A stretch of DNA of 64,000 bases, from the NCBI GenBank assembly GCA_018267475.1, contig JAFDYI010000008.1, positions 42,911 through 106,910 of the forward strand. Reading direction: 5' to 3'. This DNA is from Bacteroidota bacterium (GTDB taxonomy: Bacteria > Bacteroidota > Bacteroidia > B-17B0 > Aurantibacillaceae). The position numbers and the translations under genes are program-made. Below are positions 17,788 to 27,713 of this stretch, one piece after another. Position 1 is the first letter of the stretch. The number at the start of each line of letters is the position of its first letter. Below the pieces are notes generated by a model, which saw nothing but the letters and a program-made list of their open reading frames with translations, ran no database searches and was not told the DNA's origin.

Positions 17788-18917
17788 TTTTTTTAACCTA
17801 CAACGATAGTTATAGCGGTATTTTTCAAAGTCAGGTAATTGATGTATGTGCTTTTTTAGAAAAAGAATTTCAACAAAAAACAACCTTGGTCGCTTTTGTT
17901 TCCATTAGAAATTATAACGCTCAAAAAAAAGCAATACAAAAAAAATACGCCCGCTCTGTGGTGTTGCCGATGTTTCCAAAAGTAAAATTTTGGAAATGGA
18001 ATGTGCCCATCTTATTTTTTACTTGCTTGCTTTTGGGTGAAAGAAAAATTTGGGCTCGCGGGGTGTTTGCAACTAATCTGGCTCTTTATGTAAAAAAAAC
18101 AGCTTGGGTACAGAAAGTGTTGTTTGATGCACGTGGGGCTTATCAAGCCGAGTTTACCGAGTACCAAGTAGTAGCCGATGCCTCGGTGGTTGCGGCTATA
18201 GAAAAAATAGAAAAAAAAGCTTTGCAAAAAAGCAATGCGCAAGCAGCCGTATCAAAGCAACTAATTAACTGGTGGGCGCGCAAATATCAATACACCCCTA
18301 AGCAACCCATTGTCATTCCTTGCACCCTTAGTCATTTTTTTTATGGTAATTTTATCACAGAAAGTCAATGGCTTGACAATCGCTCTGTACAGGGTTTTTC
18401 AAAAGATGACGTAGTAGTAATTTACTCTGGCTCGTCGGCAGGCTGGCAATCGTTTGATTTAGTGGATGCTTATTTACACCAACTTTTTTCTTATACCGAA
18501 AAAATGAAGCTTATTTTCCTTTCTAATAAAATACCTGAAAACTCCTTGACATTTAAAGATTTTTCTAATAAAATAATTACCAAATGGGTAAAGCCAAACG
18601 AAGTAAGAGATTTAATGCTTTTGGCCGATTATGGTATTTTAATTCGTGAGCAAAGTGTAACCAACCAGGTAGCATCACCTGTAAAATTTGCAGAGTATTT
18701 AGCTTGCGGCTTGCAGGTACTTATTTCAAAGGGTATTGGAGATTTTCCTGACTTCGTTAAAACGCATCAATGCGGGCATCTGTTTTCTGATGTAAAAAAA
18801 TTAAGCACAGTCCCCTACATTCAAAAAGAAAAAAACAATCAACTGGTTAAGCAATACTTTTTAAAAGAATCTACCGAAAATAAAAACAAGTATAAACAGA
18901 TTATTGAACTTATATAA
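17784..18917 (+). CDS. GT4-like glycosyltransferase
   Basis: A 377-residue glycosyltransferase with GT4 features: an N-terminal MIFLTYNDSYSGIFQSQVID, LFDARGAYQAEFTEY in the middle and SPVKFAEYLACGLQVLIS near residue 300, the segment that normally holds the donor-binding E. The start was set at 17784 rather than at an upstream in-frame ATG because the latter would overlap wecB by more than 50 bases, whereas 17784 gives a 4-base ATGA overlap and a family-like N-terminus. The sugar is unknown. The PIG-L gene begins 1 base after its stop. Confidence 0.75.
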   Translation: MIFLTYNDSYSGIFQSQVIDVCAFLEKEFQQKTTLVAFVSIRNYNAQKKAIQKKYARSVVLPMFPKVKFWKWNVPILFFTCLLLGERKIWARGVFATNLALYVKKTAWVQKVLFDARGAYQAEFTEYQVVADASVVAAIEKIEKKALQKSNAQAAVSKQLINWWARKYQYTPKQPIVIPCTLSHFFYGNFITESQWLDNRSVQGFSKDDVVVIYSGSSAGWQSFDLVDAYLHQLFSYTEKMKLIFLSNKIPENSLTFKDFSNKIITKWVKPNEVRDLMLLADYGILIREQSVTNQVASPVKFAEYLACGLQVLISKGIGDFPDFVKTHQCGHLFSDVKKLSTVPYIQKEKNNQLVKQYFLKESTENKNKYKQIIELI

Positions 18918-18918
18918 A

Positions 18919-19566
18919 ATGAATACGACTCCCTACATTAAAAACAAAAAAGTATTAGTACTTGCCCCGCATACCGACGATGCTGAATTTGGCTGCGGCG
19001 GTACTATGGCACGACTTTTAGAGGAAAACAACGAGGTCTACTGCGCTGCCTTTTCTGCGTGCGAACAATCGGTTTTAAAAGAATTTCCTTCCGATATTTT
19101 AATAACGGAAATAAAAGCAGCTACCAAAAAATTAGGTATTAAGCCAGAAAATTTAATTTTGTTCGACTACCAGGTTCGTACTTTTAATTTTAACCGTCAA
19201 CAAATTTTAGATAACCTGATCGAGCTTCGTAAAAAGATACAGCCCGATATTATTTTTATGCCCTCTTCCAATGATATTCATCAAGATCATCATACCATTT
19301 CGCAAGAAGGGTTGCGCGCCTTTAAATTTTGTACCATTTTCTGTTATGAAATGCCTTGGAATAACTTAACCTTTAACACTTCCAGTTTTTTTGTATTAGA
19401 TGAAAAACATATAACTAAAAAAATAGAAGCCCTAAGTGAGTACAAATCGCAGGCACACAGAACCTACGCTAACGCTGATTTTGTGCGCTCATTAGCGCGC
19501 GTGCGCGGCGAACAAATAGCTACCAAGTACGCAGAAACTTTTGACATTATTCGTTGGATTATTTAA
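18919..19566 (+). CDS. PIG-L/LmbE-family deacetylase
   Basis: A 215-residue PIG-L domain protein. APHTDDAEFGCGGTM near residues 16-30 and NDIHQDHHT near 120 match the two zinc-binding motifs of LmbE/PIG-L N-acetylglucosaminyl deacetylases. A TTG at 18904 would overlap the previous gene; ATG 18919 was preferred. Family members remove the N-acetyl group from GlcNAc-type substrates. Lying between WecB and an LpxD-like acyltransferase, it may deacetylate an amino sugar so that another acyl group can be attached. That sequence of steps is inference. Confidence 0.82.
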   Translation: MNTTPYIKNKKVLVLAPHTDDAEFGCGGTMARLLEENNEVYCAAFSACEQSVLKEFPSDILITEIKAATKKLGIKPENLILFDYQVRTFNFNRQQILDNLIELRKKIQPDIIFMPSSNDIHQDHHTISQEGLRAFKFCTIFCYEMPWNNLTFNTSSFFVLDEKHITKKIEALSEYKSQAHRTYANADFVRSLARVRGEQIATKYAETFDIIRWII

Positions 19567-19575
19567 AAACACAAC

Positions 19576-20469
19576 ATGATTGCTCTTACTGAAATTTTAA
19601 AAAAAACAAATCCGATTAAATTTATAGGAAATGATACCATTATGATTCGCGGTGTTATTTCATTAGATATAAAAAACGAACGTAGCGATGTGATTTATTG
19701 GTGCAACGATAAAAACATAAACACCCTTTCTGCTTGCAAAGCCGGAACAATTATTTGTTCTATTAAAGGGGAAGAGTACGTTAATAGCTTCTGTAATTAT
19801 ATTATTGTAGAAAACCCCCGCTTGGTATTTTCTCAGATATTGAAAGATTTTTTCATTCCAAAAGAAAAAGAATATACCATTTCGCCCAAGGCAAACATTC
19901 ATCCATCAGTAAAAATAGGGAAAGGTGTTTTTGTTGGGGATAATACGGTTATTGAGGAGGGTTGTATTGTTGGTGATAACACCTACATTGGACATAACAA
20001 TTCTATTCTTACCCAAACAAGCATCGGAAGTCATGTGAAAATAGGCCACAACAATACCATTGGGGGCGTGGGCTTTGGTTATGAAAAAAACGAACAAGGT
20101 AATTATGAGGTACTCCCTCATATTGGAAATGTGGTTATACATGATAAGGTTGAAATTGGTAATAACACCTGCATCGACCGCGCTGTTTTAGGTTCCACCG
20201 TATTGCATACCCATGCAAAGATTGATAATTTAGTACACATTGCGCATGGGGTTGTGATTGAAGAAAACACACTAATTATTGCACATGCTATGATAGGGGG
20301 CAGCACTACCATTGGCAAAAACGTATGGGTGGCGCCCGGGGCGCTTGTTATAAACAAAACAACTGTAGGCGATAATTCCTTAGTGGGAATGGGGGCTGTG
20401 GTGGTAAAAAAAGTAGATGCCAACACAATAGTAGCCGGTAACCCCGCTAAGTTTTTAAAGAATATATAA
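19576..20469 (+). CDS. LpxD-like hexapeptide-repeat N-acyltransferase
   Basis: A 297-residue protein of the LpxD (UDP-3-O-acylglucosamine N-acyltransferase) type. The N-terminal 90 residues resemble the uridine-binding cap. From ISPKANIHPSVKIGKG (about 100) to the end, repeated I-G-x-x turns form a left-handed beta-helix, with NTIGGVGFGYE, CIDRAVLGSTV and DNLVHIAHGVVI in the LpxD order; the His of HIAHGV fits the catalytic histidine. Genuine LpxD acts in lipid A synthesis, but this copy is the last gene of a polysaccharide island beside a PIG-L deacetylase and is more likely a sugar N-acyltransferase. True LpxD cannot be excluded. Confidence 0.8.
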   Translation: MIALTEILKKTNPIKFIGNDTIMIRGVISLDIKNERSDVIYWCNDKNINTLSACKAGTIICSIKGEEYVNSFCNYIIVENPRLVFSQILKDFFIPKEKEYTISPKANIHPSVKIGKGVFVGDNTVIEEGCIVGDNTYIGHNNSILTQTSIGSHVKIGHNNTIGGVGFGYEKNEQGNYEVLPHIGNVVIHDKVEIGNNTCIDRAVLGSTVLHTHAKIDNLVHIAHGVVIEENTLIIAHAMIGGSTTIGKNVWVAPGALVINKTTVGDNSLVGMGAVVVKKVDANTIVAGNPAKFLKNI

Positions 20470-20575
20470 CGATACCCGTTTATCCCGAATCTTTTTTTTC
20501 AGGCTACAGAGCCGTTTGATACCAGCAGCATCGAAGCATTCTTGCTTTAATCCTATTTTTATTTATTCTATAACA

Positions 20576-23311
20576 CTACTTTAGCGGCTGTTTAGCTTCT
20601 ATGGTAATGTTAATCGTAACGTTCTCTCCTATGCCGGCGGGTGTGTTAATGTCAAAATCTTTACGGTTAATGGTAGTGGTGGCTTCAAAGCCGGCTACGT
20701 TAAATTTACCGTGCTCGCCCATATCTTGCAAACTGGTACCTAAGTAGTCAAAATGCAACACTACTTCTTTGCTAATTCCTTTTAGGGTAAGCGTTCCTTT
20801 TGCTATGTAATCGTACTGAGCATTAGCCGTAGTATCTTCTACGATTTCGTTTGCTTCAAAACTTGCTTTTTTAAATTTAGCAACGTTAAAGAAGTTTTCT
20901 TTATTTTTTAAATGGTCGTCGCGCATGGTGTTTTGAGTGCTGATAGAACTCATATCTAATTGCACAAATACTTTTCCATGCTCCATGTCTAATAGGCCGC
21001 TATCAATGGTAATTGAGCCTTTGGTGCTGGATATAATATGTTTAATGCTAAAATTTAACGAGCTGTGTGCCCCATCTATTTCATACACACCTTTTAGTTC
21101 GCTGATACTGGGATTTTGTTCTTCAATTATTTCTACTACTTCGGTTGCTTCTTTTCCTGCATTTTTAGCGCTGTCTTGCACCGCAATATAAGGTGCAATT
21201 ACTAAAGATACGATAGACATTAGTTTAATCAAGATATTCATTGATGGGCCGGAAGTATCTTTAAAAGGATCTCCTACGGTATCGCCGGTTACAGAAGCTT
21301 TGTGTGGTTCTGATTTTTTGTAAAAAGTTTCGCCGTTAATAACCACGCCTTTTTCAAATGATTTTTTAGCATTATCCCAAGCGCCACCTGCGTTAGATTG
21401 AAAAATACCCATTAACACGCCCGACACAGTAACACCGGCTAGCAAACCGCCTAACATTTCGGCCGAGCTGGCATCGGCAAACATTCCTTTAAATCCAAAC
21501 CCAACAATAAGGGGGGTAAGCAGGGCTATAGCGCCCGGAAGAATCATCTCGCGGATAGAGGCTTTAGTAGAAATAGCCACGCATTTTTCGTATTCGGGCT
21601 TGGCTTTATATTCCATAATACCCGGAATTTCACGAAACTGGCGGCGAACTTCTTGCACCATATCCATCGCTGCTTTACCAACTGCCTGAATACACAAGGC
21701 CGAGAAAACAAATGGAATCATACCTCCAATAAACAAGGCCGCAAGAACCGGAGCTTTGTATATGTTAATAGCATCAATGCCGGCAACACCTACAAAGGCT
21801 GCAAATAGCGCTAACGATGTTAAAGCCGCAGAGGCAATAGCAAAGCCTTTTCCTGTTGCAGCAGTTGTATTACCAACAGCATCTAAATTATCTGTACGTT
21901 CACGCACTTCAGGCGGTAGTTGGCTCATCTCGGCAATACCACCTGCGTTATCGGCAATAGGGCCAAAAGCATCAATAGCTAATTGCATCGCTGTGGTTGC
22001 CATCATACCTGCTGCGGCAATAGCAACGCCATATAACCCGGCGCAAACATAAGACCCCATAATGCCGGCCGCTAATGTTAGGATAGGAATAACGGTTGAT
22101 TTCATACCAACCGATAAACCACCTATAATGTTTGTGGCATGGCCGGTAGAAGATTGTTGTATAATAGATAGTACCGGCTTTTTACCCATAGCGGTATAAT
22201 ATTCGGTTACAATACTCATAATAGCGCCAACCACCGTACCCACTAAAATAGCTCCAAAAACGCCCATTTTGGTAAATACAAAGCCTCTTAATTCAAGGTT
22301 TCCTTCTGGCAACATCCAGTTTACTACGAAATAAGAAGCAATAACGGTAAGAATCATAGAAGACCAATTACCCATATTTAATGCGTTTTGTACGTTTGAT
22401 TTTTCATCTTTAACGCGAACGAACCAAGTACCAACAATAGAAAATACAATACCCAAACCGCAAATTACCATGGGCAATAAAATGGGCGACATGCCTCCAA
22501 AATTATCTTTCAAAATAATTTCTTGCCCCAACACCATAGTAGCCAGGATAGTAGCTACGTAAGAGCCAAATAAATCGGCTCCCATGCCGGCCACGTCGCC
22601 TACGTTATCTCCTACGTTATCGGCAATAGTAGCGGGGTTGCGAACATCATCTTCCGGAATGCCCGCTTCTACTTTACCTACTAAATCGGCTCCAACATCG
22701 GCTGCTTTGGTATAAATACCGCCGCCCACCCGTGCAAATAAGGCAATAGATTCAGCCCCTAAAGAGAACCCGGTAAGAACTTCAATGGCTGTTTTAACCG
22801 TATTTTCTCCTAAGTTGGCAAATATGGAAAGAAAGGCGATAAACAAACCACCTAATCCAAGAACGGCAAGCCCCGCAACGCCTAAGCCCATAACCGTTCC
22901 ACCGGTAAAAGATACTTTTAGCGCTTGCGCCAAGCTGGTACGAGCCGCCTGTGTGGTGCGTACATTGGCTTTAGTAGCTACTTTCATCCCAATATACCCG
23001 GCAGTGGCCGAAAAAACGGCGCCAATTATAAAAGCAATAGCAATAATCCAGCTGGAATGAATTTCTTTGCCGTTTATTTCATGAATAGTGCCTGAATAAG
23101 CCAATAAAGCGGCTGCAAACACTACAAAAATGCTTAATATTCGCCATTCTGCTTTTAAAAAAGCCATAGCACCATCAGCAATATAACCTGCCAACTCTTT
23201 CATATTGGCTTCGCCGGCATCTTGCTTGCTTACCCAAGCCGATTTTATAGCCATTACTAACAATCCTACAATACCAAGCGCAGGAACTAAATAAATGATT
23301 GAACTATTCAT
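20576..23311 (-). CDS. hppA: Ion-translocating membrane pyrophosphatase fused to a C-terminal YceI domain
   Basis: Residues 1 to about 725 are a complete membrane pyrophosphatase that hydrolyses pyrophosphate and exports H+ and/or Na+. [24 protein letters not shown] and [20 protein letters not shown] (about 200-245) are the substrate-binding motifs. [10 protein letters not shown] near 480 has Ala rather than Lys at the potassium-switch position, indicating the K+-dependent class. The ion pumped cannot be decided by eye. Residues about 738-911 are a YceI-like domain ([53 protein letters not shown]), a lipid-binding lipocalin-like fold normally found alone in the periplasm. Known pyrophosphatase topology places the C-terminus outside, so the domain would be periplasmic. 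No frameshift or stop separates the parts. Confidence 0.93.
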   Translation of the reverse strand: MNSSIIYLVPALGIVGLLVMAIKSAWVSKQDAGEANMKELAGYIADGAMAFLKAEWRILSIFVVFAAALLAYSGTIHEINGKEIHSSWIIAIAFIIGAVFSATAGYIGMKVATKANVRTTQAARTSLAQALKVSFTGGTVMGLGVAGLAVLGLGGLFIAFLSIFANLGENTVKTAIEVLTGFSLGAESIALFARVGGGIYTKAADVGADLVGKVEAGIPEDDVRNPATIADNVGDNVGDVAGMGADLFGSYVATILATMVLGQEIILKDNFGGMSPILLPMVICGLGIVFSIVGTWFVRVKDEKSNVQNALNMGNWSSMILTVIASYFVVNWMLPEGNLELRGFVFTKMGVFGAILVGTVVGAIMSIVTEYYTAMGKKPVLSIIQQSSTGHATNIIGGLSVGMKSTVIPILTLAAGIMGSYVCAGLYGVAIAAAGMMATTAMQLAIDAFGPIADNAGGIAEMSQLPPEVRERTDNLDAVGNTTAATGKGFAIASAALTSLALFAAFVGVAGIDAINIYKAPVLAALFIGGMIPFVFSALCIQAVGKAAMDMVQEVRRQFREIPGIMEYKAKPEYEKCVAISTKASIREMILPGAIALLTPLIVGFGFKGMFADASSAEMLGGLLAGVTVSGVLMGIFQSNAGGAWDNAKKSFEKGVVINGETFYKKSEPHKASVTGDTVGDPFKDTSGPSMNILIKLMSIVSLVIAPYIAVQDSAKNAGKEATEVVEIIEEQNPSISELKGVYEIDGAHSSLNFSIKHIISSTKGSITIDSGLLDMEHGKVFVQLDMSSISTQNTMRDDHLKNKENFFNVAKFKKASFEANEIVEDTTANAQYDYIAKGTLTLKGISKEVVLHFDYLGTSLQDMGEHGKFNVAGFEATTTINRKDFDINTPAGIGENVTINITIEAKQPLK

Positions 23312-23345
23312 ATCTGTTTCTCTTTTAATTTTTTAAATAAGGGCG

Positions 23346-23376
23346 CAAAACTATAAAATATCCCTTAAATAGCAAA
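23346..23376 (-). promoter_or_regulatory. Bacteroidota-type promoter of the pyrophosphatase-YceI gene
   Basis: On the - strand TTTG (23376-23373) is followed after 19 bases by TAGTTTTG (23353-23346), an exact match to the TTTG-N19-TAnnTTTG pattern. The -7 box ends 35 bases before the ATG. Confidence 0.65.
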
Positions 23377-23416
23377 TAGCTGCCCTTAAAATTTAAAAAA
23401 GGCTAAAAAATATGTG

Positions 23417-23424
23417 TACCTTTG
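23417..23424 (+). promoter_or_regulatory. -7 box of the fatty-acid hydroxylase promoter
   Basis: TACCTTTG matches TAnnTTTG exactly and lies 22 bases before the ATG. A TTTA at 23392, 21 bases upstream, is a one-mismatch -33 element. The divergent pyrophosphatase promoter is 40 bases away. Confidence 0.55.
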
Positions 23425-23446
23425 AGGCCTATTTTTTCGTTATCCT

Positions 23447-24079
23447 ATGAAACAACAAAAATTTGTATCCAACAGCCAAGAATCTACCCGTATGTTTAAA
23501 AGCGATTTTTTGGAAATTTTTTCTAAAATGCACCCGGCTACCCCCTTAATTATTTTTGTTCCGGTTATTTTGTTTTTTATGTACCAAACGCTTTTTATTT
23601 TAAAATTAAACTGGGGATATGCCCTTTTATTTATAATAGGCGGTCTTTTTGTATGGACTATAACCGAATATATTTTGCATCGTTTTTTGTTTCACTACAA
23701 GCCTAGTTCGAAGATAGGACAACGCATCCATTTTATTTTTCATGGGGTGCATCATGATTATCCTAATGATGCTAAGCGCTTGGTAATGGCTCCGGCAGTA
23801 AGTGTGCCCTTAGCTATTTTGTTTTATTATTTATTTAAAGCATTGGTAGGCGAGGCTTATGTAGCTCCTTTTTTTACCGGCTTTGTAATAGGCTATTTAA
23901 TATACGATATGACACACTACGCTATTCATCACTTTCAGTTTAAAAACGCCTTTTGGCAGCAAATAAAAAAACACCACATGGTGCACCATTATGTAGATGA
24001 TGATAATGGATATGGAGTAAGTTCTAAATTTTGGGATATTATTTTTAGAACTGATTTTAAACAACCAAACAACAAATGA
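23447..24079 (+). CDS. Fatty acid hydroxylase / sterol desaturase-family membrane protein
   Basis: A 210-residue integral membrane di-iron enzyme of the FA2H/Scs7-like branch. Histidine clusters HRFLFHY (about 78), HGVHHDYPND (about 99), HYAIHH (about 156) and KKHHMVHHY (about 178) match the pattern of fatty-acid 2-hydroxylases and sit between hydrophobic helices. Such proteins hydroxylate acyl chains; in sphingolipid-making Bacteroidota a role in ceramide or ornithine-lipid hydroxylation is plausible, but the substrate here is inferred. The fatty acid desaturase-like gene follows after about 10 bases, so the two probably form an operon that modifies membrane lipids. Confidence 0.85.
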   Translation: MKQQKFVSNSQESTRMFKSDFLEIFSKMHPATPLIIFVPVILFFMYQTLFILKLNWGYALLFIIGGLFVWTITEYILHRFLFHYKPSSKIGQRIHFIFHGVHHDYPNDAKRLVMAPAVSVPLAILFYYLFKALVGEAYVAPFFTGFVIGYLIYDMTHYAIHHFQFKNAFWQQIKKHHMVHHYVDDDNGYGVSSKFWDIIFRTDFKQPNNK

Positions 24080-24089
24080 TATAGTGCCG

Positions 24090-25172
24090 ATGAAAAACAT
24101 AAACAACACAACCCTAACCGACCCTACTTACAACCCCAACACTCAATATAACTTGATAGGGCGTTTTTTTTTAAATCTAATGAACGATAAACGCGACATG
24201 GCTTTTATTAAGCTGTGTGTCCTCATTACGTTTACCACCATACCCTTTGCAGCTTATTTATTCATACCCGGCAATCTTACTTGGTGGCTGGTATTGCTGT
24301 ATTATGCCTTTAACTTTATTTTTCTTACCAGTCCCTTTATTTTAATGCTGCATCTTACTTCACATCGCCCTTTATTTAAAAAAGAATATAATTACCTAAA
24401 CAATGTAATTCCTTGGATAATAGGGCCTTTTTTTGGTGAAACCCCCGAATCCTATTTTGCTCACCACTTAGGTATGCACCACGCCGAAGAAAACATGCCC
24501 AGCGACCTTAGCAGCACCATGAAATACCAACGGGATAGTTTTGGCGATTTCATGAAATACTACATGGATTTTATTATTCGCGGCATTTATGATTTAGCCC
24601 ACTATCTAAAAATAAAAAACAGAATGAAAATTCGTAAAAATTTTATTGTAGGCGAAATTTCTTTCTGGGTGGTGGCGCTTGCGTTGTTGTTTTTTAATCC
24701 ATTGGCTTCTTTGTTTGTGTTTATTATACCGGTATTTATAGTCCGTTTTTTAATGATGGCAGGTAATTGGGGGCAACATGCTTTTATCAATAAAATGACC
24801 CCGCGCAACAGCTACACAAATTCTATCAATTGTATTAACTGCCGCTACAACCACACCAGCTTTAACGACGGCTATCACATTGTACATCATATAAAACCCG
24901 CCATGCATTGGCTTGAACTACCCGAAGAATTTTTGAAAAATAAAGAACAATACATCGCCAACAAAGCCATTATTTTTGAAGGGATTGATTTTTTTATGGT
25001 ATGGTTTTTTTTAATGACCAAAAACTATAAAAAATTAGCTAAGCATTTTGTTGTAAGCCACCCTGATATTGCAAGCGAAGAAGATGTTATTGCGTTTCTT
25101 AAAGAACGGGTTGCGCGTATTACCGATTATGTAGCGCCTGTTCGTGGCGTTCCTGCGCCTGCTGCCGGCTAA
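24090..25172 (+). CDS. Fatty acid desaturase-family membrane protein
   Basis: A 360-residue membrane protein with the three histidine boxes of acyl-lipid desaturases: HLTSHR (about 89), HHLGMHHAEEN (about 125) and HIVHHIKPAMHW (about 262). Several hydrophobic helices lie between them. It would introduce a double bond (or hydroxyl) into a lipid-bound acyl chain using a di-iron centre. The ATG at 24090 was chosen over an in-frame GTG six bases upstream. Coupled to the preceding hydroxylase. Its stop is only one base from the 3' end of the convergent DUF5686 gene, leaving no room for a terminator between them. Confidence 0.85.
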   Translation: MKNINNTTLTDPTYNPNTQYNLIGRFFLNLMNDKRDMAFIKLCVLITFTTIPFAAYLFIPGNLTWWLVLLYYAFNFIFLTSPFILMLHLTSHRPLFKKEYNYLNNVIPWIIGPFFGETPESYFAHHLGMHHAEENMPSDLSSTMKYQRDSFGDFMKYYMDFIIRGIYDLAHYLKIKNRMKIRKNFIVGEISFWVVALALLFFNPLASLFVFIIPVFIVRFLMMAGNWGQHAFINKMTPRNSYTNSINCINCRYNHTSFNDGYHIVHHIKPAMHWLELPEEFLKNKEQYIANKAIIFEGIDFFMVWFFLMTKNYKKLAKHFVVSHPDIASEEDVIAFLKERVARITDYVAPVRGVPAPAAG

Positions 25173-25173
25173 T

Positions 25174-27621
25174 TTATATTTTAATGGCTAATACCATTTT
25201 TACCGTAATATCATCTAAAGCATGAGGCTTGGTATAAGCCCCATAACGGTAAAAGGCACCCACACCAAAAGTAGTTGCACTTATTTTAATAATATGTAAA
25301 ATGCGGAAACCGCTTTCAAAATAGCCTTTGTTTGGACTTTGTGTAGATACATTAAAGATATTTTCCGGGTTTGATAAAGTGCCCCATCCCATGTTGTGTA
25401 CCAATTCTATTTCAGGGTTAAATTTTTTTCGGGGTTTTAAAAAACGCCCTATATTATGATTAAAAAACAGAGCCGCGTATTGGTCGGCAGTAAACTCATT
25501 TACCCCCATGGTTTCAAAACTGTTGATAGCCGAAAGTTCAAAGCCTTTTATCCATGATCCCCGCATATTATACAGCATGGTATAAGGCAGGTTTCCTATA
25601 ATTTTTCCGGCTACTAACTGCACACGGCTGGTACCAATGGTGAGAAACGTTTTCTGAGCATCCATCTTAAAATCAAATTTCCAATAGTTAAAATCGCCTT
25701 TTTGATTAAAAAAAGGTTGGTTCATTCCTTTAGTAATGTTTACATAAAAAACAGGGTAATCGCTGCCTAAAGAAAGTTTGTTATTGATGGTTTCTATAAA
25801 TTTTTCTTTATATAAAAATTTCAGCTGTACCCCTACTTCATTATACTGAAAGGTATCTCTTACTGCGTTGTCTTGCGTTTTAAAAAGTGTTTTACCAAAA
25901 CGTTGCTGATGGTTTGCAAACACATTGGCGCGTATGTATTTCAACATTCTAAAACTGAGTGAGGCTTGATATTTTTCTATTTTATCGTACATAGAAACAA
26001 ACAAATCGCGATACAACTCGGAGGACATAAGATTTCGGTTGTTTTCAAAAAAATTCGTTCCGGCCGATTCTGTAATATCTTTTTGATACAACGCGTTTAA
26101 AGCCAATTCTTTTTTACGCCACAAAAATACAGAGCCATCTGCTCCGTACTTCCACGCTCTATCTTTAAACCCATAGCCAAAATAACCGCCTACCGTAAAC
26201 CACTTACTTAATCGTTTATTGGTATGCAAGCCTAAACCTAAACGAGCATATTCATAATTATTCATACGCAAAATACGGTCTAAATCCAAATCAAATACCC
26301 AAATAGGCAGCTTATTAGTCATTAAGGCCTCTAACGTTTTTAGTTTTCGTTCAAATTTATATTCTTTACCAATGCTATCAATAGTGTGATAGGTTTTTCG
26401 CTCTTTGCTGCTAAGGGTATCCGTGCGGTATTGATTCCAAAAACTTTCATCTTGCCGGTCCGAATGTTTATCCATTTCTACTTCTACTTCACTAAATATC
26501 TTTTTCTTTAATTCGGGGTTTAGCACAATATCTTTTATGTAGGTACGGCTTACCGATTTTAGCGGGGCAGACCGAGTACCCCCTTTAGATGTATCGCTGG
26601 TAGATACCGTTGTTCCGCTCCATATCCAATCGGTATTTAATTGCACCGGAAACCATTGTTTGCCCTCTATGTATTCATATTTTTGTTGTATTTTTATGCT
26701 AATACTTTTGTCTTTTCGTTCGGGCTCGGCTATTACGTTTTGTATGGCATAGGTATTTGTATTGATGTACAATACGCCTTTTAATGCAGAAAAATTTTTG
26801 TTTTTACGCGGCTTAAACGAAATAACGAAAACAGTATCCTTACCGCTGTACAAGGTGTCTTCCAACAGAAAAAAATACTTACGAGTACTCCCTTCGCTAA
26901 TGGGGTTTACATATTTTTCATCTAATACACTTACAAAATCGTCATAAAAACTAAACGATTGCAATTGAGTAGCCAGCAAGGCAAAAGGAGAATTTTTTAA
27001 CCCGGAAACCCTTGAAGCTAAAACCGTTTCATGACTTTTATTGGGCTTTAAAAACTCACGCCTTGTAACAGACTCTACTAAAAAAAGATGTTGGTTTTTA
27101 AAAAATTTTTCCATTCTATTAAGCAAGGTATCTTTGGTAGAAACACTATCTATATTGGCTTTTAAATCGGCTGTAACAAAAAATTTAGTATAACTGTCGT
27201 ACGTAAAAGAGTGCATCTTTTCCGGATTGTTTATCGCTCGGTTTTTAATGGTTTTTTTTATGATGCGATGGGCCGGGTTCTCACCTGCTTTCACCGTAAT
27301 TTCTTGTAAAGAAAAAGCTTGCGGCTGCAACTTAATCACGATGTTGTTTTTATCAGAAAAAGTACTTGTTGCAATGGTTTGCGGCTCGTAACCTAAATAC
27401 TGGATTTGTAACTGCACCCATGTTTGTGTGCTATCTGCCGCTTTTAATAAAAATTTTCCGTCAATATCAGTCAGTGCACCGTTTTGTGTACCTTTCTGCA
27501 GCACGCTTACAAAAGGTAGGCTTTGCCTGCTTTTTGCATCTATTACGCGTCCTCTAAAAATTTGCGCATGAGTAGAAAAAGCAATAGTAGCAAACAAAAG
27601 ATATAAAAAAACTTTATTCAT
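25174..27621 (-). CDS. DUF5686 / carboxypeptidase-regulatory-domain outer-membrane protein
   Basis: An 815-residue exported protein. Residues 1-19 are a signal peptide (MNKVFLYLLFATIAFSTHA). Residues about 22-110 form a CarboxypepD_reg-like beta-sandwich (GRVIDAKSRQSLPFVSVLQ, LTDIDGKFLL), as at the N-terminus of many Bacteroidota TonB receptors. The rest matches the DUF5686 family, whose last 350 residues alternate like an outer-membrane beta-barrel (for example LGLGLHTNKRLSKWFTVGG). There is no plug domain, so it is not a TonB receptor. Function in this family is not established. The gene stands alone on the - strand. Confidence 0.82.
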   Translation of the reverse strand: MNKVFLYLLFATIAFSTHAQIFRGRVIDAKSRQSLPFVSVLQKGTQNGALTDIDGKFLLKAADSTQTWVQLQIQYLGYEPQTIATSTFSDKNNIVIKLQPQAFSLQEITVKAGENPAHRIIKKTIKNRAINNPEKMHSFTYDSYTKFFVTADLKANIDSVSTKDTLLNRMEKFFKNQHLFLVESVTRREFLKPNKSHETVLASRVSGLKNSPFALLATQLQSFSFYDDFVSVLDEKYVNPISEGSTRKYFFLLEDTLYSGKDTVFVISFKPRKNKNFSALKGVLYINTNTYAIQNVIAEPERKDKSISIKIQQKYEYIEGKQWFPVQLNTDWIWSGTTVSTSDTSKGGTRSAPLKSVSRTYIKDIVLNPELKKKIFSEVEVEMDKHSDRQDESFWNQYRTDTLSSKERKTYHTIDSIGKEYKFERKLKTLEALMTNKLPIWVFDLDLDRILRMNNYEYARLGLGLHTNKRLSKWFTVGGYFGYGFKDRAWKYGADGSVFLWRKKELALNALYQKDITESAGTNFFENNRNLMSSELYRDLFVSMYDKIEKYQASLSFRMLKYIRANVFANHQQRFGKTLFKTQDNAVRDTFQYNEVGVQLKFLYKEKFIETINNKLSLGSDYPVFYVNITKGMNQPFFNQKGDFNYWKFDFKMDAQKTFLTIGTSRVQLVAGKIIGNLPYTMLYNMRGSWIKGFELSAINSFETMGVNEFTADQYAALFFNHNIGRFLKPRKKFNPEIELVHNMGWGTLSNPENIFNVSTQSPNKGYFESGFRILHIIKISATTFGVGAFYRYGAYTKPHALDDITVKMVLAIKI

Positions 27622-27713
27622 AAAAGAGCGAATATATTACAAAATTGACAAAAGGCTTTTATTTTTTTAGTTTAACAAAAAAAGTATCTTTATGCTTTCT
27701 TAAGTTGCACAAT

